Origin: a virus
Length of the DNA stretch: 64,000 nucleotides
IMG/VR virus record: IMGVR_UViG_3300044617_001255
Location: 1-64,000 of that record
Reading direction: 5' to 3' (one strand)
Shown here: positions 15,655 through 23,399 of the stretch, one piece after another
Layout of the letters: each line of letters begins with the position of its first letter
Position numbering within the stretch: the first letter of the stretch is position 1
Position numbers and translations under genes: made by a program
The notes under the pieces: model-generated
The model's input: only the letters and a program-made list of their open reading frames with translations
What the model was told of the DNA's origin: nothing
Databases searched by the model: none

Positions 15655-16194
15655 TCACTTTTTTTTCTTTTTGGGTGGAGTATTTTCTTCCTCACTATCT
15701 ATGTCCTCTTCTTGAGGTTGTTCTTCATTTTCTTGAGGAACTTCTTCTTGAGAAACTTCTTCTCCTTCAACTGGTTGTTCCATTTGTTGTTCTGCATCAT
15801 CCATATCACCTGTTTGATTTTGCATTTCTGCTTGTTGCATCATCATTTGCTGTTGCATCATCATTTGTTGCATTTCCATTTGTTGAATATATTCAGCAAC
15901 CATATTGATTTTTGCCATTGTATCTTGCAATGGTGTTGTTTGTATAATCTTGAACAATTTATCTTTTAAATTTACTGGTAATTGATATGAAGACAAAGAT
16001 CCCATAGTGAGTTGCGCTGGAGCAACACCGAAGGAAGGAGCACCTGCAATATTTGTGTTCATGTCTTGACCAGGAACAGAGGGTCCAATATCTTCACTCA
16101 AAACATGTTTAAGTTGCTCTTGAATGCGTGTCTTTTTTCTTGATTTCAAAACACTATTGAAAATTTCATGTATTTGGCTGCTCTTGCTGTTCAT
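15655..16194 (-). CDS. Met/Gln- and acid-rich low-complexity protein, possibly virion-associated
   Basis: 179 residues from ATG 16194, chosen for AAGGA 7 nt upstream. The N-terminal part is helical (NSKSSQIHEIFNSVLKSRKK); the middle repeats Met and Gln (IQQMEMQQMMMQQQ); the end is almost all Glu, Gln and Pro before a lysine tail. No enzyme motif. Its neighbours are tagged candidate head proteins, so a scaffold-like or virion role is possible, but this is inference. Confidence 0.6.
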   Translation of the reverse strand: MNSKSSQIHEIFNSVLKSRKKTRIQEQLKHVLSEDIGPSVPGQDMNTNIAGAPSFGVAPAQLTMGSLSSYQLPVNLKDKLFKIIQTTPLQDTMAKINMVAEYIQQMEMQQMMMQQQMMMQQAEMQNQTGDMDDAEQQMEQPVEGEEVSQEEVPQENEEQPQEEDIDSEEENTPPKKKKK

Positions 16195-16882
16195 TTGGGA
16201 ATCCTTTTTGATTGTAGTAATTTTCCATATATTCGGGTGCAAACGTCAATACTATTTGTTCAAAATCCATATTTTTATCTGGATTATTTATTTGTGCTTC
16301 GACTTCAATGTTAGGATGAGTGAAGGTTACAACGGCATCTGGTGAATCATCTGGGGGAAGAATTACACCATACCCCAAATCAAAATATGTTGGTCTTTCT
16401 TCTGCGGCTCTTCTATTGTCTTCTGCTCTCCAACGAAGACTACGAGAATGCCCATTATCTCCCATATATTTTTCTATTGTAGCAGCATATCTGTCTTGAA
16501 ATTCAGGATCGAAGTCTGCTCTCATTGCTGATTGAAAATTTACCATTCTATCTTGTGGTTCAAGATATTTGATAAAATCTGGATAGTGTCTCATTACTTT
16601 TTTTGTATGATCTATCCATGCCTTATGTCTTGTTGTTTCGCCATAAAGATCATCTGGTGTAGCACCAATTGAATTTGCAAATTCTACGTTTGACATGGCG
16701 AAACCATTTAGATCATTGTGAACTTTAGACATGTCAACATCATATGCTCCTGCGTCGTTTGATTTTGCATATCCTTTATTTGCCATCCACTCTAGATGCT
16801 TTTGTCTAGCCTCTTGATCTTGTGCATTAGAATGACGACTTAACATAAGATATTTTGCCAACATTGGAGGTAAATATGTCAT
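16166..16882 (-). CDS. Hypothetical virion-region protein
   Basis: 238 residues from ATG 16882, which overlaps the stop of the upstream gene (tcATGA) and has AAAGGC before it. HLEWMANKGYAKSND, a long helical part and LGYGVILPPDDSPDAVVTFT near the end. No family recognised. Coupled to its neighbours on both sides. Confidence 0.6.
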   Translation of the reverse strand: MTYLPPMLAKYLMLSRHSNAQDQEARQKHLEWMANKGYAKSNDAGAYDVDMSKVHNDLNGFAMSNVEFANSIGATPDDLYGETTRHKAWIDHTKKVMRHYPDFIKYLEPQDRMVNFQSAMRADFDPEFQDRYAATIEKYMGDNGHSRSLRWRAEDNRRAAEERPTYFDLGYGVILPPDDSPDAVVTFTHPNIEVEAQINNPDKNMDFEQIVLTFAPEYMENYYNQKGFPNEQQEQPNT

Positions 16883-17454
16883 GATTTTGCCTTTCTTGGA
16901 TTGACTGTAAGTAGAGTGTCTTGGTGTTGAAATTCTTGTCCCCAAATACTTTCCGGAGTATTTTTATCAGGATTATATTGTATTTCTTCTCCGCCTTGTC
17001 TTAAAGACACTCTACCATGAGATCTTGCAACTCTATTCCAATATTTTATTGCTCCTTCAGTTTGCTTGTAGTCTGAAACCACAGGCATTTGATAATGATC
17101 TGCAACATGATGAAGTATTCCACTGTGTAATTTATTTTTCATCTGTGGATTTCTTAACATACTGGAAATTTGAAGATGATCTTTACGATGATTCATTTTC
17201 AAATAACCATGCGGTTCTCCAGAATCGTCATGTACAACAAAATGAACTATTCCTTTTGGTCCAGATGCTGCTGTAACTTTATATCCTTCTAACTTTGGCA
17301 AAGATTCAGAACCAAATTCTGCTGCATCTTGATTTACATCATTAATAACCTTATCCCACACATTTTTTCTTTCATTTTCATTTTCTGTAGTTGGTTTGGA
17401 TGGTATATTTGATACTGTAGGCATTTCACATATAAATTTCAAAAAAGATTTCAT
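16879..17454 (-). CDS. Tagged candidate head protein, possible GNAT-like fold
   Basis: 191 residues. It begins MKSFLKFICE|M, matching the T4 internal-protein targeting tag with an IxE cleavage site. The body (IVHFVVHDDSGEPHGYLKM, HSGILHHVADHYQMPVVSDY, KQTEGAIKYWNRVA) resembles phage proteins with an acetyltransferase-like fold, in which SDxxxTEGxxxxW ends the domain; this is only a weak resemblance. Product may be packaged in the head and delivered with DNA. Confidence 0.65.
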   Translation of the reverse strand: MKSFLKFICEMPTVSNIPSKPTTENENERKNVWDKVINDVNQDAAEFGSESLPKLEGYKVTAASGPKGIVHFVVHDDSGEPHGYLKMNHRKDHLQISSMLRNPQMKNKLHSGILHHVADHYQMPVVSDYKQTEGAIKYWNRVARSHGRVSLRQGGEEIQYNPDKNTPESIWGQEFQHQDTLLTVNPRKAKS

Positions 17455-17455
17455 A

Positions 17456-17725
17456 TTAGTTTTCTTTATCTAATTTATCATAATATTCTTTATTTCTTCT
17501 TTCCATCTCTCTGTAGTCAGCAGGATGGGAGAGGTATCTATCAGTAGGTTTACCAGTCATACGACCCAATATTCTATTAATTTTTTCTACATCTTTTTTA
17601 GAAGTATTTGAATCTTTTCTTTTGCGAATAAGTTGCATTACCCTCTTAGATCTACTAACTCTTCTCTCTCCAGTTAGTTCTTCAGGATTTTGTAAATATT
17701 CTAATAATTGTTTAAATGATGACAT
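17456..17725 (-). CDS. Tagged small basic protein
   Basis: 89 residues. It starts MSSFKQLLE|YLQ, a variant of the head-targeting tag with an LxE site, then a strongly basic helical body (RRVSRSKRVMQLIRKRKDSN). Possibly a DNA-binding internal head protein. Driven by the bidirectional late promoter at 17741-17752. Confidence 0.6.
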   Translation of the reverse strand: MSSFKQLLEYLQNPEELTGERRVSRSKRVMQLIRKRKDSNTSKKDVEKINRILGRMTGKPTDRYLSHPADYREMERRNKEYYDKLDKEN

Positions 17726-17740
17726 ATTTTCCTCTTCACA

Positions 17741-17752
17741 TATTTATAAATA
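17741..17752. promoter_or_regulatory. Palindromic, bidirectional T4-type late promoter
   Basis: TATTTATAAATA contains TATAAATA on both strands (plus 17745-17752, minus 17748-17741). Divergent genes start on both sides: 17725 (minus) and hsp20 at 17817 (plus). Confidence 0.7.
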
Positions 17753-17816
17753 TTGTTAGACTGCCCATATGGGGGTCTGAATATATTTTGTCTAGCTTAT
17801 TATAAAGGAGGCAAAC

Positions 17817-18278
17817 ATGACAAATACAAAAAATCTATCCATTTCTAATTCACAAATTAATCGCTATTCAAGCGATGATATTATCGACATTTTTAACCGA
17901 AGTATTGGTTGGAACAGTCTTTTTGACCGATACAAACACCCTTCATATTCTTCAACATATCCACCAACAGATGTGACTCAATTGAATGAAACTGAGACTG
18001 TAATTGAAATGGCAGTTGCTGGTTATAAAGAAGAAGATTTGAAAGTTGAGTATTTTAAAAATACTTTGACTGTAACCGGTTCAAAAGTCAGTCCAAACAC
18101 TGTTCATTCAAAAATTGTCGGAGAGATCGCAAGAAGGTCTTTCGTAAGATCTTTTGCAATTGCTGATGATTGTGAGATCAGAGATGTAACTCTGAGTGAT
18201 GGCATTCTTTCAATATTGGTTGTTCAAAACATACCGGAAGAGAAGAAGCCAAAAATACTTACAATCACCAGAAAGTAA
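17817..18278 (+). CDS. Small heat-shock protein, Hsp20/alpha-crystallin family
   Basis: 153 residues. The alpha-crystallin domain covers about 48-150: PPTDVTQLNETETVIEMAVA, GYKEEDLKVEYFKNTLTVTG, a short loop, RRSFVRSFAIADDCE and the ending VTLSDGILSILVVQNIPEEK. This is the usual A-x-x-x-n-G-v-L-x-i-x signature of IbpA-like chaperones. Similar genes occur in T4-like marine phages and may help protein folding during infection or assembly. It stands alone on the plus strand behind AAAGGAGG and a late promoter, and ends at a strong terminator. Confidence 0.92.
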   Translation: MTNTKNLSISNSQINRYSSDDIIDIFNRSIGWNSLFDRYKHPSYSSTYPPTDVTQLNETETVIEMAVAGYKEEDLKVEYFKNTLTVTGSKVSPNTVHSKIVGEIARRSFVRSFAIADDCEIRDVTLSDGILSILVVQNIPEEKKPKILTITRK

Positions 18279-18280
18279 GA

Positions 18281-18308
18281 AAAAACCCCGGATCTCTCCG
18301 GGGTTTTT
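18281..18308. terminator. Bidirectional terminator
   Basis: AAAAACCCCGG, a 6-nt loop, then CCGGGGTTTTT. It separates the convergent hsp20 gene and the 18312-19268 gene. Confidence 0.92.
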
Positions 18309-18311
18309 GTT

Positions 18312-19268
18312 TTATTCAGTTTCGTTGTGTGAAACAAGCACCTGATTTATGTTTGAATACAACTTGTTTTTGGTATTTTCTGTCAATTTCACTTCATATA
18401 GATTTTCAACTATAATATGTGTGGCTTGAGATAGAGTATCTACATAATCTTCTCTCATGCCTCTTCTTGTTCCCGTTGGTCTTACATAACCGCTGGCAGT
18501 TTCCCAGTCGGTATCATACTCTCCTTGATCTCCACGGGTGGTTGTTGTTTTTCCTGATGTTCTTTGTCTTGGACCACTACCTTCGCCATCTCTTCCTAAC
18601 ATTGCTGCAGCACCTGCAGCACCAGTAGCAAGAATACCAAGAGTACCAAGAGCACTTTTTCCTGTTGCTTTTGCAAGATCCATACCGCCCTTATAACCTG
18701 CTTGTTTAACTGTGCTTCCTAAAAATCCTTGTTTTCCTCCACCTGGTTTGCTAAATTGAGGAGTCATTTTTTTACCTGCGATTTCAGCTTTTTGACCAAG
18801 TTTTACTAAAAATCCTTTTTTTGGCATTTGTGGTGCAATATCATCAACAAAAGGAATGTCTCCTTTTCTGCCACCTGTTTCCCATGCTTTTAATGCTTTA
18901 TCTTGTGCAGTTTTTGTTGCTTCTTTTGCTTTTGTTATTGCTTCTGCTCTTTTTGTTTTATATCCTGTTTGTGCTGCTTTTCCTCCTGCTTTGATTCCTG
19001 ACCCGATAAGTCTTTTTCCTGCAGTCCAGCCCAATTTTATTAATGGAAAAAGTTCATTCAATTGAACTTGCTCATCAATATAATCAATTTCTTCTTCTGT
19101 GAGTTCAATACCGAAAGTATTCTCGATAGATTCTACTATAATTGCGAGATTTGTGAAATGCTCATTGAGTTGTTCTTCTGTGAGAACAATTTCATTTGTA
19201 TTTTGTGTATTTGTAATATTATTACGGTAAGATTCGTTTAATTCTTTTACCCAATCGTTATTATGCAT
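18312..19268 (-). CDS. Tagged glycine/alanine-rich candidate head protein
   Basis: 318 residues. It starts MHNNDWVKELNE|S, with an LxE cleavage site. Two acidic helical motifs (EQLNEHFTNLAIIVESIENT; ELTEEEIDYIDEQVQLNELF) follow, then a Gly/Lys/Ala-rich segment with possible membrane helix (KSALGTLGILATGAAGAAAM at about 208-227), a disordered region and a last helix similar to the start (DTLSQATHIIVENLYE). Possibly a membrane-active internal protein. T4 late promoter at 19295-19302. Confidence 0.6.
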   Translation of the reverse strand: MHNNDWVKELNESYRNNITNTQNTNEIVLTEEQLNEHFTNLAIIVESIENTFGIELTEEEIDYIDEQVQLNELFPLIKLGWTAGKRLIGSGIKAGGKAAQTGYKTKRAEAITKAKEATKTAQDKALKAWETGGRKGDIPFVDDIAPQMPKKGFLVKLGQKAEIAGKKMTPQFSKPGGGKQGFLGSTVKQAGYKGGMDLAKATGKSALGTLGILATGAAGAAAMLGRDGEGSGPRQRTSGKTTTTRGDQGEYDTDWETASGYVRPTGTRRGMREDYVDTLSQATHIIVENLYEVKLTENTKNKLYSNINQVLVSHNETE

Positions 19269-19294
19269 TTTTTTCTCCAGAAGTTATACTTCAT

Positions 19295-19302
19295 TATTTA
19301 TA
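19295..19302 (-). promoter_or_regulatory. T4-type late promoter
   Basis: Minus strand TATAAATA, 27 bp before the ATG at 19268, directly after a terminator hairpin (19306-19326). Confidence 0.75.
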
Positions 19303-19303
19303 A

Positions 19304-19328
19304 AAAAAGACACTCTTAAAGTGTCTTT
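19304..19328 (-). terminator. Terminator
   Basis: AAAGACACT and AGTGTCTTT form a 9-bp stem with a short loop; T residues follow on the minus strand. It ends the unit containing 19393-19734. Confidence 0.7.
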
Positions 19329-19392
19329 AATAAGTATAGAATTAACCTTGAATGCTAACACAGTTATCTATAAGATTCCAGAAGTTAACAAA

Positions 19393-19734
19393 TTATTTTG
19401 GTACGTTAATTGTTCTACCAGTTAGTAGTGGAGGAGATTTAGATTTAATATAAGAAGGCTTTGGTTGTCTTCTAAGTTTTGATGCTTTTCTTTTGGCAGA
19501 TTCACTTCCACCTAATGTTGGTTCTCCAAGTCTTCGGAGCATTCTTACTGCCTGTCCATGCTCTTCAGCAGAACGAGTTGGATCTCTAAGAACTTTATGT
19601 AATGCCTCTTCTCTATCAGAACGAGTCAATGCTGCAGTATCTGCTTCCTCTTGAGAACGTCCCTTACTCAAGTAATATTTTTCAACCTCTTTGGGTGATC
19701 TTAAAGATTCAATTAATTGTTTAAATGTTTTCAT
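19393..19734 (-). CDS. Tagged small basic protein
   Basis: 113 residues. MKTFKQLIE|SLRSP is nearly the T4 internal-protein tag. The rest is charged and helical, followed by a basic low-complexity tail (SAKRKASKLRRQPKPSYIKS). No enzyme motif. Likely head-packaged and DNA-binding. Confidence 0.65.
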   Translation of the reverse strand: MKTFKQLIESLRSPKEVEKYYLSKGRSQEEADTAALTRSDREEALHKVLRDPTRSAEEHGQAVRMLRRLGEPTLGGSESAKRKASKLRRQPKPSYIKSKSPPLLTGRTINVPK

Positions 19735-19743
19735 AAATTATTC

Positions 19744-20400
19744 TCAACGGTCATCTGGGTCCCAAGTGTAAGCATCCATCGGATTTTTTCTTGCGAAATT
19801 TGTAAAACTTTTTTCACTACGAGAATGCCTTTTAGATGCATCTTTTAAAATATCAAAATTTATACCAGTCATAGGTTCTATTTCAGGACCATCTACTTTT
19901 CCTTGTCTTCTAAGATATTCTAAATTCTCTTTTGGAGGATTTGCTATCGTATCAAATTTATCTGGATTGACACTTGGAACATTCATACTGAATATTCTGT
20001 TACGCCTATCAGCATCTCTATATTCTTCACCTTTTGTTTTATCAAAATAAGTTTTATTATCTCTGCCTATTTTACCAGCGTGCATCCATTTCTTTCCATG
20101 CTTTTCAATAAATTTCTTTATTGGGTGTTGTTCCTCTGGTGGTACTGGTTTTTTATCTCTGAAATCTTGTTGTATTTGGTATGATTTTTTTTCAGCATCT
20201 CTATGCTGTCTGTTCAAGTCTTTTTCTACAGTTCGAACATTTTGGAATCTTTGTTTTCTACGCTCTTCCGCTTCTTGTGCTTTTTTAAAAGCAGTTTCTT
20301 TATCTGTACCTTTTCTTACTTCATGACCATAAACATCTGCTGCATGTTGTTGTGGTGTCATTACTTCCAGTAGATTAACTAATTGTTTAAATGTTTTCAT
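19744..20400 (-). CDS. Tagged charged protein
   Basis: 218 residues starting MKTFKQLVNLLE|VM, the same tag with an LxE site. The body is Lys/Arg/Glu-rich (KAQEAEERRKQRFQNVRTVE), then a region with several acidic and aromatic residues. No family recognised. A T4 late promoter lies at 20421-20428. Likely a virion-internal protein. Confidence 0.65.
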   Translation of the reverse strand: MKTFKQLVNLLEVMTPQQHAADVYGHEVRKGTDKETAFKKAQEAEERRKQRFQNVRTVEKDLNRQHRDAEKKSYQIQQDFRDKKPVPPEEQHPIKKFIEKHGKKWMHAGKIGRDNKTYFDKTKGEEYRDADRRNRIFSMNVPSVNPDKFDTIANPPKENLEYLRRQGKVDGPEIEPMTGINFDILKDASKRHSRSEKSFTNFARKNPMDAYTWDPDDR

Positions 20401-20420
20401 ATATTAGATCCTGTTTACTC

Positions 20421-20428
20421 TATTTATA
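20421..20428 (-). promoter_or_regulatory. T4-type late promoter
   Basis: Minus strand TATAAATA, 21 bp before the ATG at 20400 and right after a terminator. Confidence 0.75.
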
Positions 20429-20431
20429 CAA

Positions 20432-20466
20432 AAGAAAAACCCTCAGATTTCTCCGAGGGTTTTCTT
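20432..20466 (-). terminator. Terminator
   Basis: AAAACCCTCGG/CCGAGGGTTTT-type stem followed on the minus strand by TTTTCTTTTG. A second, weaker A/T-rich hairpin (AAAGCGCTTT region, 20476-20496) precedes it. Confidence 0.85.
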
Positions 20467-20501
20467 TTTCATAACGCTTTTTTAAAGCGCTTTTTTACAA
20501 T

Positions 20502-20660
20502 TCACTTGGCTGTAACTACTGCGATAGCGGCTTCGATTGCGCTCCAGATTGTTCCGATGCCTGCGACAGCGAAAGGAAGTAGAGCGAAGAATGCCATAAC
20601 ATGCCAAGGGTTCTTCCAGCAGATCTTGCATCCGACTGGGCAATTTGTTGAGTTTTCCAT
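20502..20660 (-). CDS. Small membrane protein with cysteine cluster
   Basis: 52 residues from ATG 20660 (GGAG just upstream) to TGA 20502. It starts MENSTNCPVGCKICWKNPWH, with cysteines spaced C-x3-C-x2-C, followed by a hydrophobic helix (VMAFFALLPFAVAGIGTIWS). A longer frame over the same DNA (20516-20713) has poor composition and is not used. Function unknown; it is co-transcribed with the outer-membrane barrel. Confidence 0.65.
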   Translation of the reverse strand: MENSTNCPVGCKICWKNPWHVMAFFALLPFAVAGIGTIWSAIEAAIAVVTAK

Positions 20661-20690
20661 TTTTTTCTCCTTTTTTTTGAAAAACTTTTT

Positions 20691-21443
20691 TCAGAAACTA
20701 AAACCAACACCACCAGAAACTACTGCAGAGTTCTCTACAGCAACCGTCTGTGATACGGGGAAACCGATTCCCAAGGTAACAGAAACGTTTGATGCAGGGT
20801 TCCACTTAAGCTCTGGACCGAGAAGAAGAACTTGACTTCCATCTACTTCGTAAAGTTGGGTGAAATTCGCACCAACGTCAAGAGTAGTTGAAAGGTCGTA
20901 GTTCAACTCAGTTACCATAGTAATAAGATCTGATGTGGTCTGATAGCCGAGCAATGCGCTATACGTATCGCCTGTGACGAAAGTATAGTCAAATGATTGG
21001 CTAAGAGTCCATGCAGACCAGTTTTGGGAAACAACGCCACCGACATGAGGGGCTACTTCAGATGTTGAGTAGACCGTTGAGCCAGTTGGAAGGTAAAGTC
21101 CGATATTAAAATCGAAACTCATTTCTCCTCCGAGAACTGCCCAGTCACGAACGATGTTATTGGTCATACCGACTTCTACGCTACCGTAACCACTATCCTC
21201 ACTCACATAAGTCGGAAGACTAATATTGAGCGTTGTAAAGTCCATAACACGTGCCTTAACGGTGGTGTTAAGTTCTACCACGCTACTGGCGTCTCTCTTA
21301 CCATAGAAACCAAAGACCTCTTGGAGCGTAATGTCCGAGATAAGATTTGGATTTGCTGGTGCTGATGGAGCAGGTGTGCTCTGAGCAGCAACAGGAAATG
21401 TCACTAGGGTTGAGAGAACCATTCCTGAAACGAGATTTTGCAT
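20691..21443 (-). CDS. Outer-membrane beta-barrel protein
   Basis: 250 residues from ATG 21443. Signal peptide MQNLVSGMVLSTLVTFPVAA, cut after AQS or AAQ; then about ten to twelve alternating strands (SVVELNTTVKARVMDFTTLN, EMSFDFNIGLYLPTG, WTLSQSFDYTFVTGD...) and a C-terminal Phe (GGVGFSF), the signal read by the BAM machinery. Overall like small transporter-type barrels (phenol-degradation/alginate-like). Its presence implies a host with an outer membrane. Possible jobs are superinfection exclusion, nutrient uptake or lysis; none is shown. Confidence 0.75.
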   Translation of the reverse strand: MQNLVSGMVLSTLVTFPVAAQSTPAPSAPANPNLISDITLQEVFGFYGKRDASSVVELNTTVKARVMDFTTLNISLPTYVSEDSGYGSVEVGMTNNIVRDWAVLGGEMSFDFNIGLYLPTGSTVYSTSEVAPHVGGVVSQNWSAWTLSQSFDYTFVTGDTYSALLGYQTTSDLITMVTELNYDLSTTLDVGANFTQLYEVDGSQVLLLGPELKWNPASNVSVTLGIGFPVSQTVAVENSAVVSGGVGFSF

Positions 21444-21534
21444 AATTTCTCCTTTTTTCAAAATCCCACACTCCCTATGAGCGTGGACAAGTATATAGAC
21501 AGGGGAACTTTATGCGAATTTGTTAATTCACAAA

Positions 21535-21801
21535 TTACCAACCATACCATACGGGGTAGCAGGAGCCATATCCGTAGGAATAATTGTTATAATAATAGGG
21601 GTAATATGTGTAATAAGGTGCCACATTGACACCTCTGCTCAAATTCTCAGAGGTCCAATTAGGGTTATATCCATAACCATTGCTCTTGTTCTCGTAGCGA
21701 TACTTGGAGCCGTCCGGAGCGGTGTACTCGGTTATGATGTAGGTCTGTTGAGGAGCACAGGAAGGGAATAGTAGAAAAGCGGAAATCAATAATTTTTTCA
21801 T
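21535..21801 (-). CDS. Predicted lipoprotein, Tyr/Gly-rich
   Basis: 88 residues from ATG 21801, behind GGAG. MKKLLISAFLLFPSC is a lipoprotein signal with lipobox LFPSC; the mature part is rich in Tyr, Asn and Gly (YYTYYPYYYNNYSYGYGSCY). The composition is like that of 55835-56197. Envelope-located, function unknown. Confidence 0.65.
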   Translation of the reverse strand: MKKLLISAFLLFPSCAPQQTYIITEYTAPDGSKYRYENKSNGYGYNPNWTSENLSRGVNVAPYYTYYPYYYNNYSYGYGSCYPVWYGW

Positions 21802-21834
21802 GATGTAAATCTCCGGAGAGTATGTAGGAACTAA

Positions 21835-21860
21835 AAACCCCCGTTTCCGGGGGTTTGTTT
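21835..21860. terminator. Strong terminator
   Basis: ACCCCCG/CGGGGGT stem flanked by A and T runs on both sides (works in both directions). On the minus strand it ends the 21864-22271 gene. Confidence 0.9.
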
Positions 21861-21863
21861 TTT

Positions 21864-22271
21864 TCATTTCTTGTCGTTTTCTCCGAGATGGTCCCAGAGG
21901 TGACCCTCGACATTCTCTACAGCATTGTCGATGAGTTGTTCGTATCTGGGGTGCTCACTATGATCTCCGCCTACGGTATCATTGACATCATATGAATGCC
22001 CCTCAATACCATAGTGATCGTGAATTGCTTCAATGGAAGCATCTACGACATTATCCCTATTTACTTCCTTGTCACCAAGATTATTATGAATTGTTTTTAA
22101 TGTTTGGACCTTGGGATGCTTTGCATAATGTTTATCCAACTTGGAGTGAATAAAATCAGCAGCCTTGTGAACCATAGGATGGTACTCTTCTGATTTACCT
22201 TCTTCTTCATTTATTCCGAGTCTTGTCTTGAGATAACTTTCTGTGAGTTTATTGATCCAATTGTCGTACAT
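21864..22271 (-). CDS. Tagged His/Glu-rich protein
   Basis: 135 residues starting MYDNWINKLTE|S, a variant head-targeting tag. The body is helical with many His (HPMVHKAADFIHSKLDKHYA, then KHPKVQTLKT) and HDHYGIEGHSYDVND. No family recognised. A late-promoter variant, CATAAATA, lies at 22298-22291. Last gene of the AT-rich minus block. Confidence 0.6.
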   Translation of the reverse strand: MYDNWINKLTESYLKTRLGINEEEGKSEEYHPMVHKAADFIHSKLDKHYAKHPKVQTLKTIHNNLGDKEVNRDNVVDASIEAIHDHYGIEGHSYDVNDTVGGDHSEHPRYEQLIDNAVENVEGHLWDHLGENDKK

Positions 22272-22290
22272 GTTGAGTTCCTTTTCATAT

Positions 22291-22298
22291 TATTTATG
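22291..22298 (-). promoter_or_regulatory. T4-type late promoter variant (CATAAATA)
   Basis: Minus strand CATAAATA, 20 bp before the ATG at 22271. Confidence 0.5.
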
Positions 22299-22574
22299 TA
22301 AATAAAAAAATGGGGGATGGGACCCATTTCAAAAAAATGTTCAGAATACTGTATGGGACCCGTAAGAAAAAATTACCGGATGGGACCCTATAGGGGAGGT
22401 AATGAGAATTTAGGGGGGGTATATAAAAAATAGGGGTGGGGTTTAGGTAGGGGGGGTCCCCAGGGGGGAGGGACCCATTGGCAAAAATACTGTTCCCCTC
22501 TCCGAGGCTCGCTGAAGGCCCGCCGAGGGCTCGCCACCCCCTCCCTCCGAGAGTGGCGAGCCCAGGGGCGGGGA
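22299..22574. other. Gene-free boundary region: GGGACCC repeats and G-tracts
   Basis: No convincing gene. ATGGGACCC occurs at 22317, 22353 and 22380, and GGGACCC again at 22470. Five or more runs of 4-7 G lie on the plus strand between 22393 and 22472 (G-quadruplex potential). A hairpin GGGCTCGCCAC/GTGGCGAGCCC spans 22527-22563, just after the stop of the next minus gene. Base composition turns from AT-rich to GC-rich here. Confidence 0.6.
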
Positions 22575-22805
22575 TTAGGTCATTTTCAGAATCGACTCTT
22601 CCCGGTCGTAGTTCGCCGCCGTCACCTCGTCCTGAAGATTGTTCGCCTCGTCGCTGGTGAGGTAGCCGAAAGTACGTCCGCCCAGGATGAATCCGTTGGC
22701 GAATGAAGTGGCAACCTTCAGAGTGTGCAGGTCCGGGGCACGACGTATCGCCGCAAGTGCGGCCATGAAACGGGGGAGAAAGTTGTTTGGAGTAGCAGTG
22801 GTCAT
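22575..22805 (-). CDS. Hypothetical protein, leaderless
   Basis: 76 residues, GC-rich codons. The ATG at 22805 lies 6 bp after TACAAT of a near-consensus promoter (22812-22839), which supports both the gene and its start. The body is Ala-rich and helical (FLPRFMAALAAIRRAP). No family recognised. Divergent from 22922-23329. Confidence 0.65.
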   Translation of the reverse strand: MTTATPNNFLPRFMAALAAIRRAPDLHTLKVATSFANGFILGGRTFGYLTSDEANNLQDEVTAANYDREESILKMT

Positions 22806-22811
22806 GCGTGT

Positions 22812-22839
22812 ATTGTAACCGGCTCCGGCCCGGTGTCAA
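22812..22839 (-). promoter_or_regulatory. Leaderless promoter
   Basis: Minus strand TTGACA (22839-22834), 16 bp, TACAAT (22817-22812), 6 bp, ATG 22805. Confidence 0.85.
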
Positions 22840-22887
22840 GGAGTAATTTCACATATTCGCCAGGGAGCCATTTTCGAATATTCCCTA

Positions 22888-22915
22888 TTGACATATTCGA
22901 TTCTGCCCTTACAAT
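22888..22915 (+). promoter_or_regulatory. Leaderless promoter
   Basis: TTGACA (22888-22893), 16 bp, TACAAT (22910-22915), 6 bp, ATG 22922. A TTTCACATATT motif lies upstream at 22847-22857. Confidence 0.88.
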
Positions 22916-22921
22916 ACTCGC

Positions 22922-23329
22922 ATGACCACCAACCTTCTCAACATCGGCAAGTCCCCTCTCGTAACCTTCGTCAAGGGCTTCTTTCGCAAGCCCACCAAGC
23001 CCGTGCAGCCCGTCGCCGTGAATGGCTCGACGGACGAGGACGCTACCCGTACCATCACGGTGCAGGTGTTGCGCCCCTGCACCGATCGCATTCTCTACGC
23101 CTTCTCTGTTCGCTGCCCGGTGTCCGCTGCCCCGGCTCGCATCGCGCAGCGTGTCGCCGTCCTGAAGAACATCCCCGGTAATCATCGGGTGTGGATGACG
23201 GATACCCGGTACGGTGTCGTGGACCCCGCCGCTACGGTCGGCGTGAACGGCATCTACGACTACCGCTACCGTGTGCTGCGTCAAGACAACACCGTTGGTG
23301 TCCGGTTGATCGATCCCCGCCGTAGGTGA
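22922..23329 (+). CDS. Hypothetical protein, leaderless
   Basis: 135 residues; a Lys/Pro-rich N-terminus (VKGFFRKPTKPVQPV) then a strand-rich domain (TRTITVQVLRPCTDRILYAF, GVNGIYDYRYRVLRQDNTVG). No family recognised. Starts at the A that the promoter would use as +1. Ends 18 bp before a strong terminator: a one-gene unit. Confidence 0.7.
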   Translation: MTTNLLNIGKSPLVTFVKGFFRKPTKPVQPVAVNGSTDEDATRTITVQVLRPCTDRILYAFSVRCPVSAAPARIAQRVAVLKNIPGNHRVWMTDTRYGVVDPAATVGVNGIYDYRYRVLRQDNTVGVRLIDPRRR

Positions 23330-23346
23330 GTGGTGGTGAGTCATGG

Positions 23347-23388
23347 ACCCCCGGACGGCACGTTGCCTCCGGGGGTTCTTTTATTTTT
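23347..23388 (+). terminator. Strong terminator
   Basis: ACCCCCGGA and TCCGGGGGT pair around a 12-nt loop, followed by TCTTTTATTTTT. Confidence 0.92.
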
Positions 23389-23399
23389 GAAATTCCCTA

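Noticed and set aside
20516-20713. 65-codon minus-strand open frame
   Set aside because: Replaced by the 52-codon frame 20502-20660, which has a Shine-Dalgarno site, a membrane helix and a stop before the terminator.
22294-22839. 181-codon minus-strand open frame
   Set aside because: It runs through the G-tract boundary region and the leaderless gene 22575-22805 in another frame; its composition is Pro/Gly/Arg noise.
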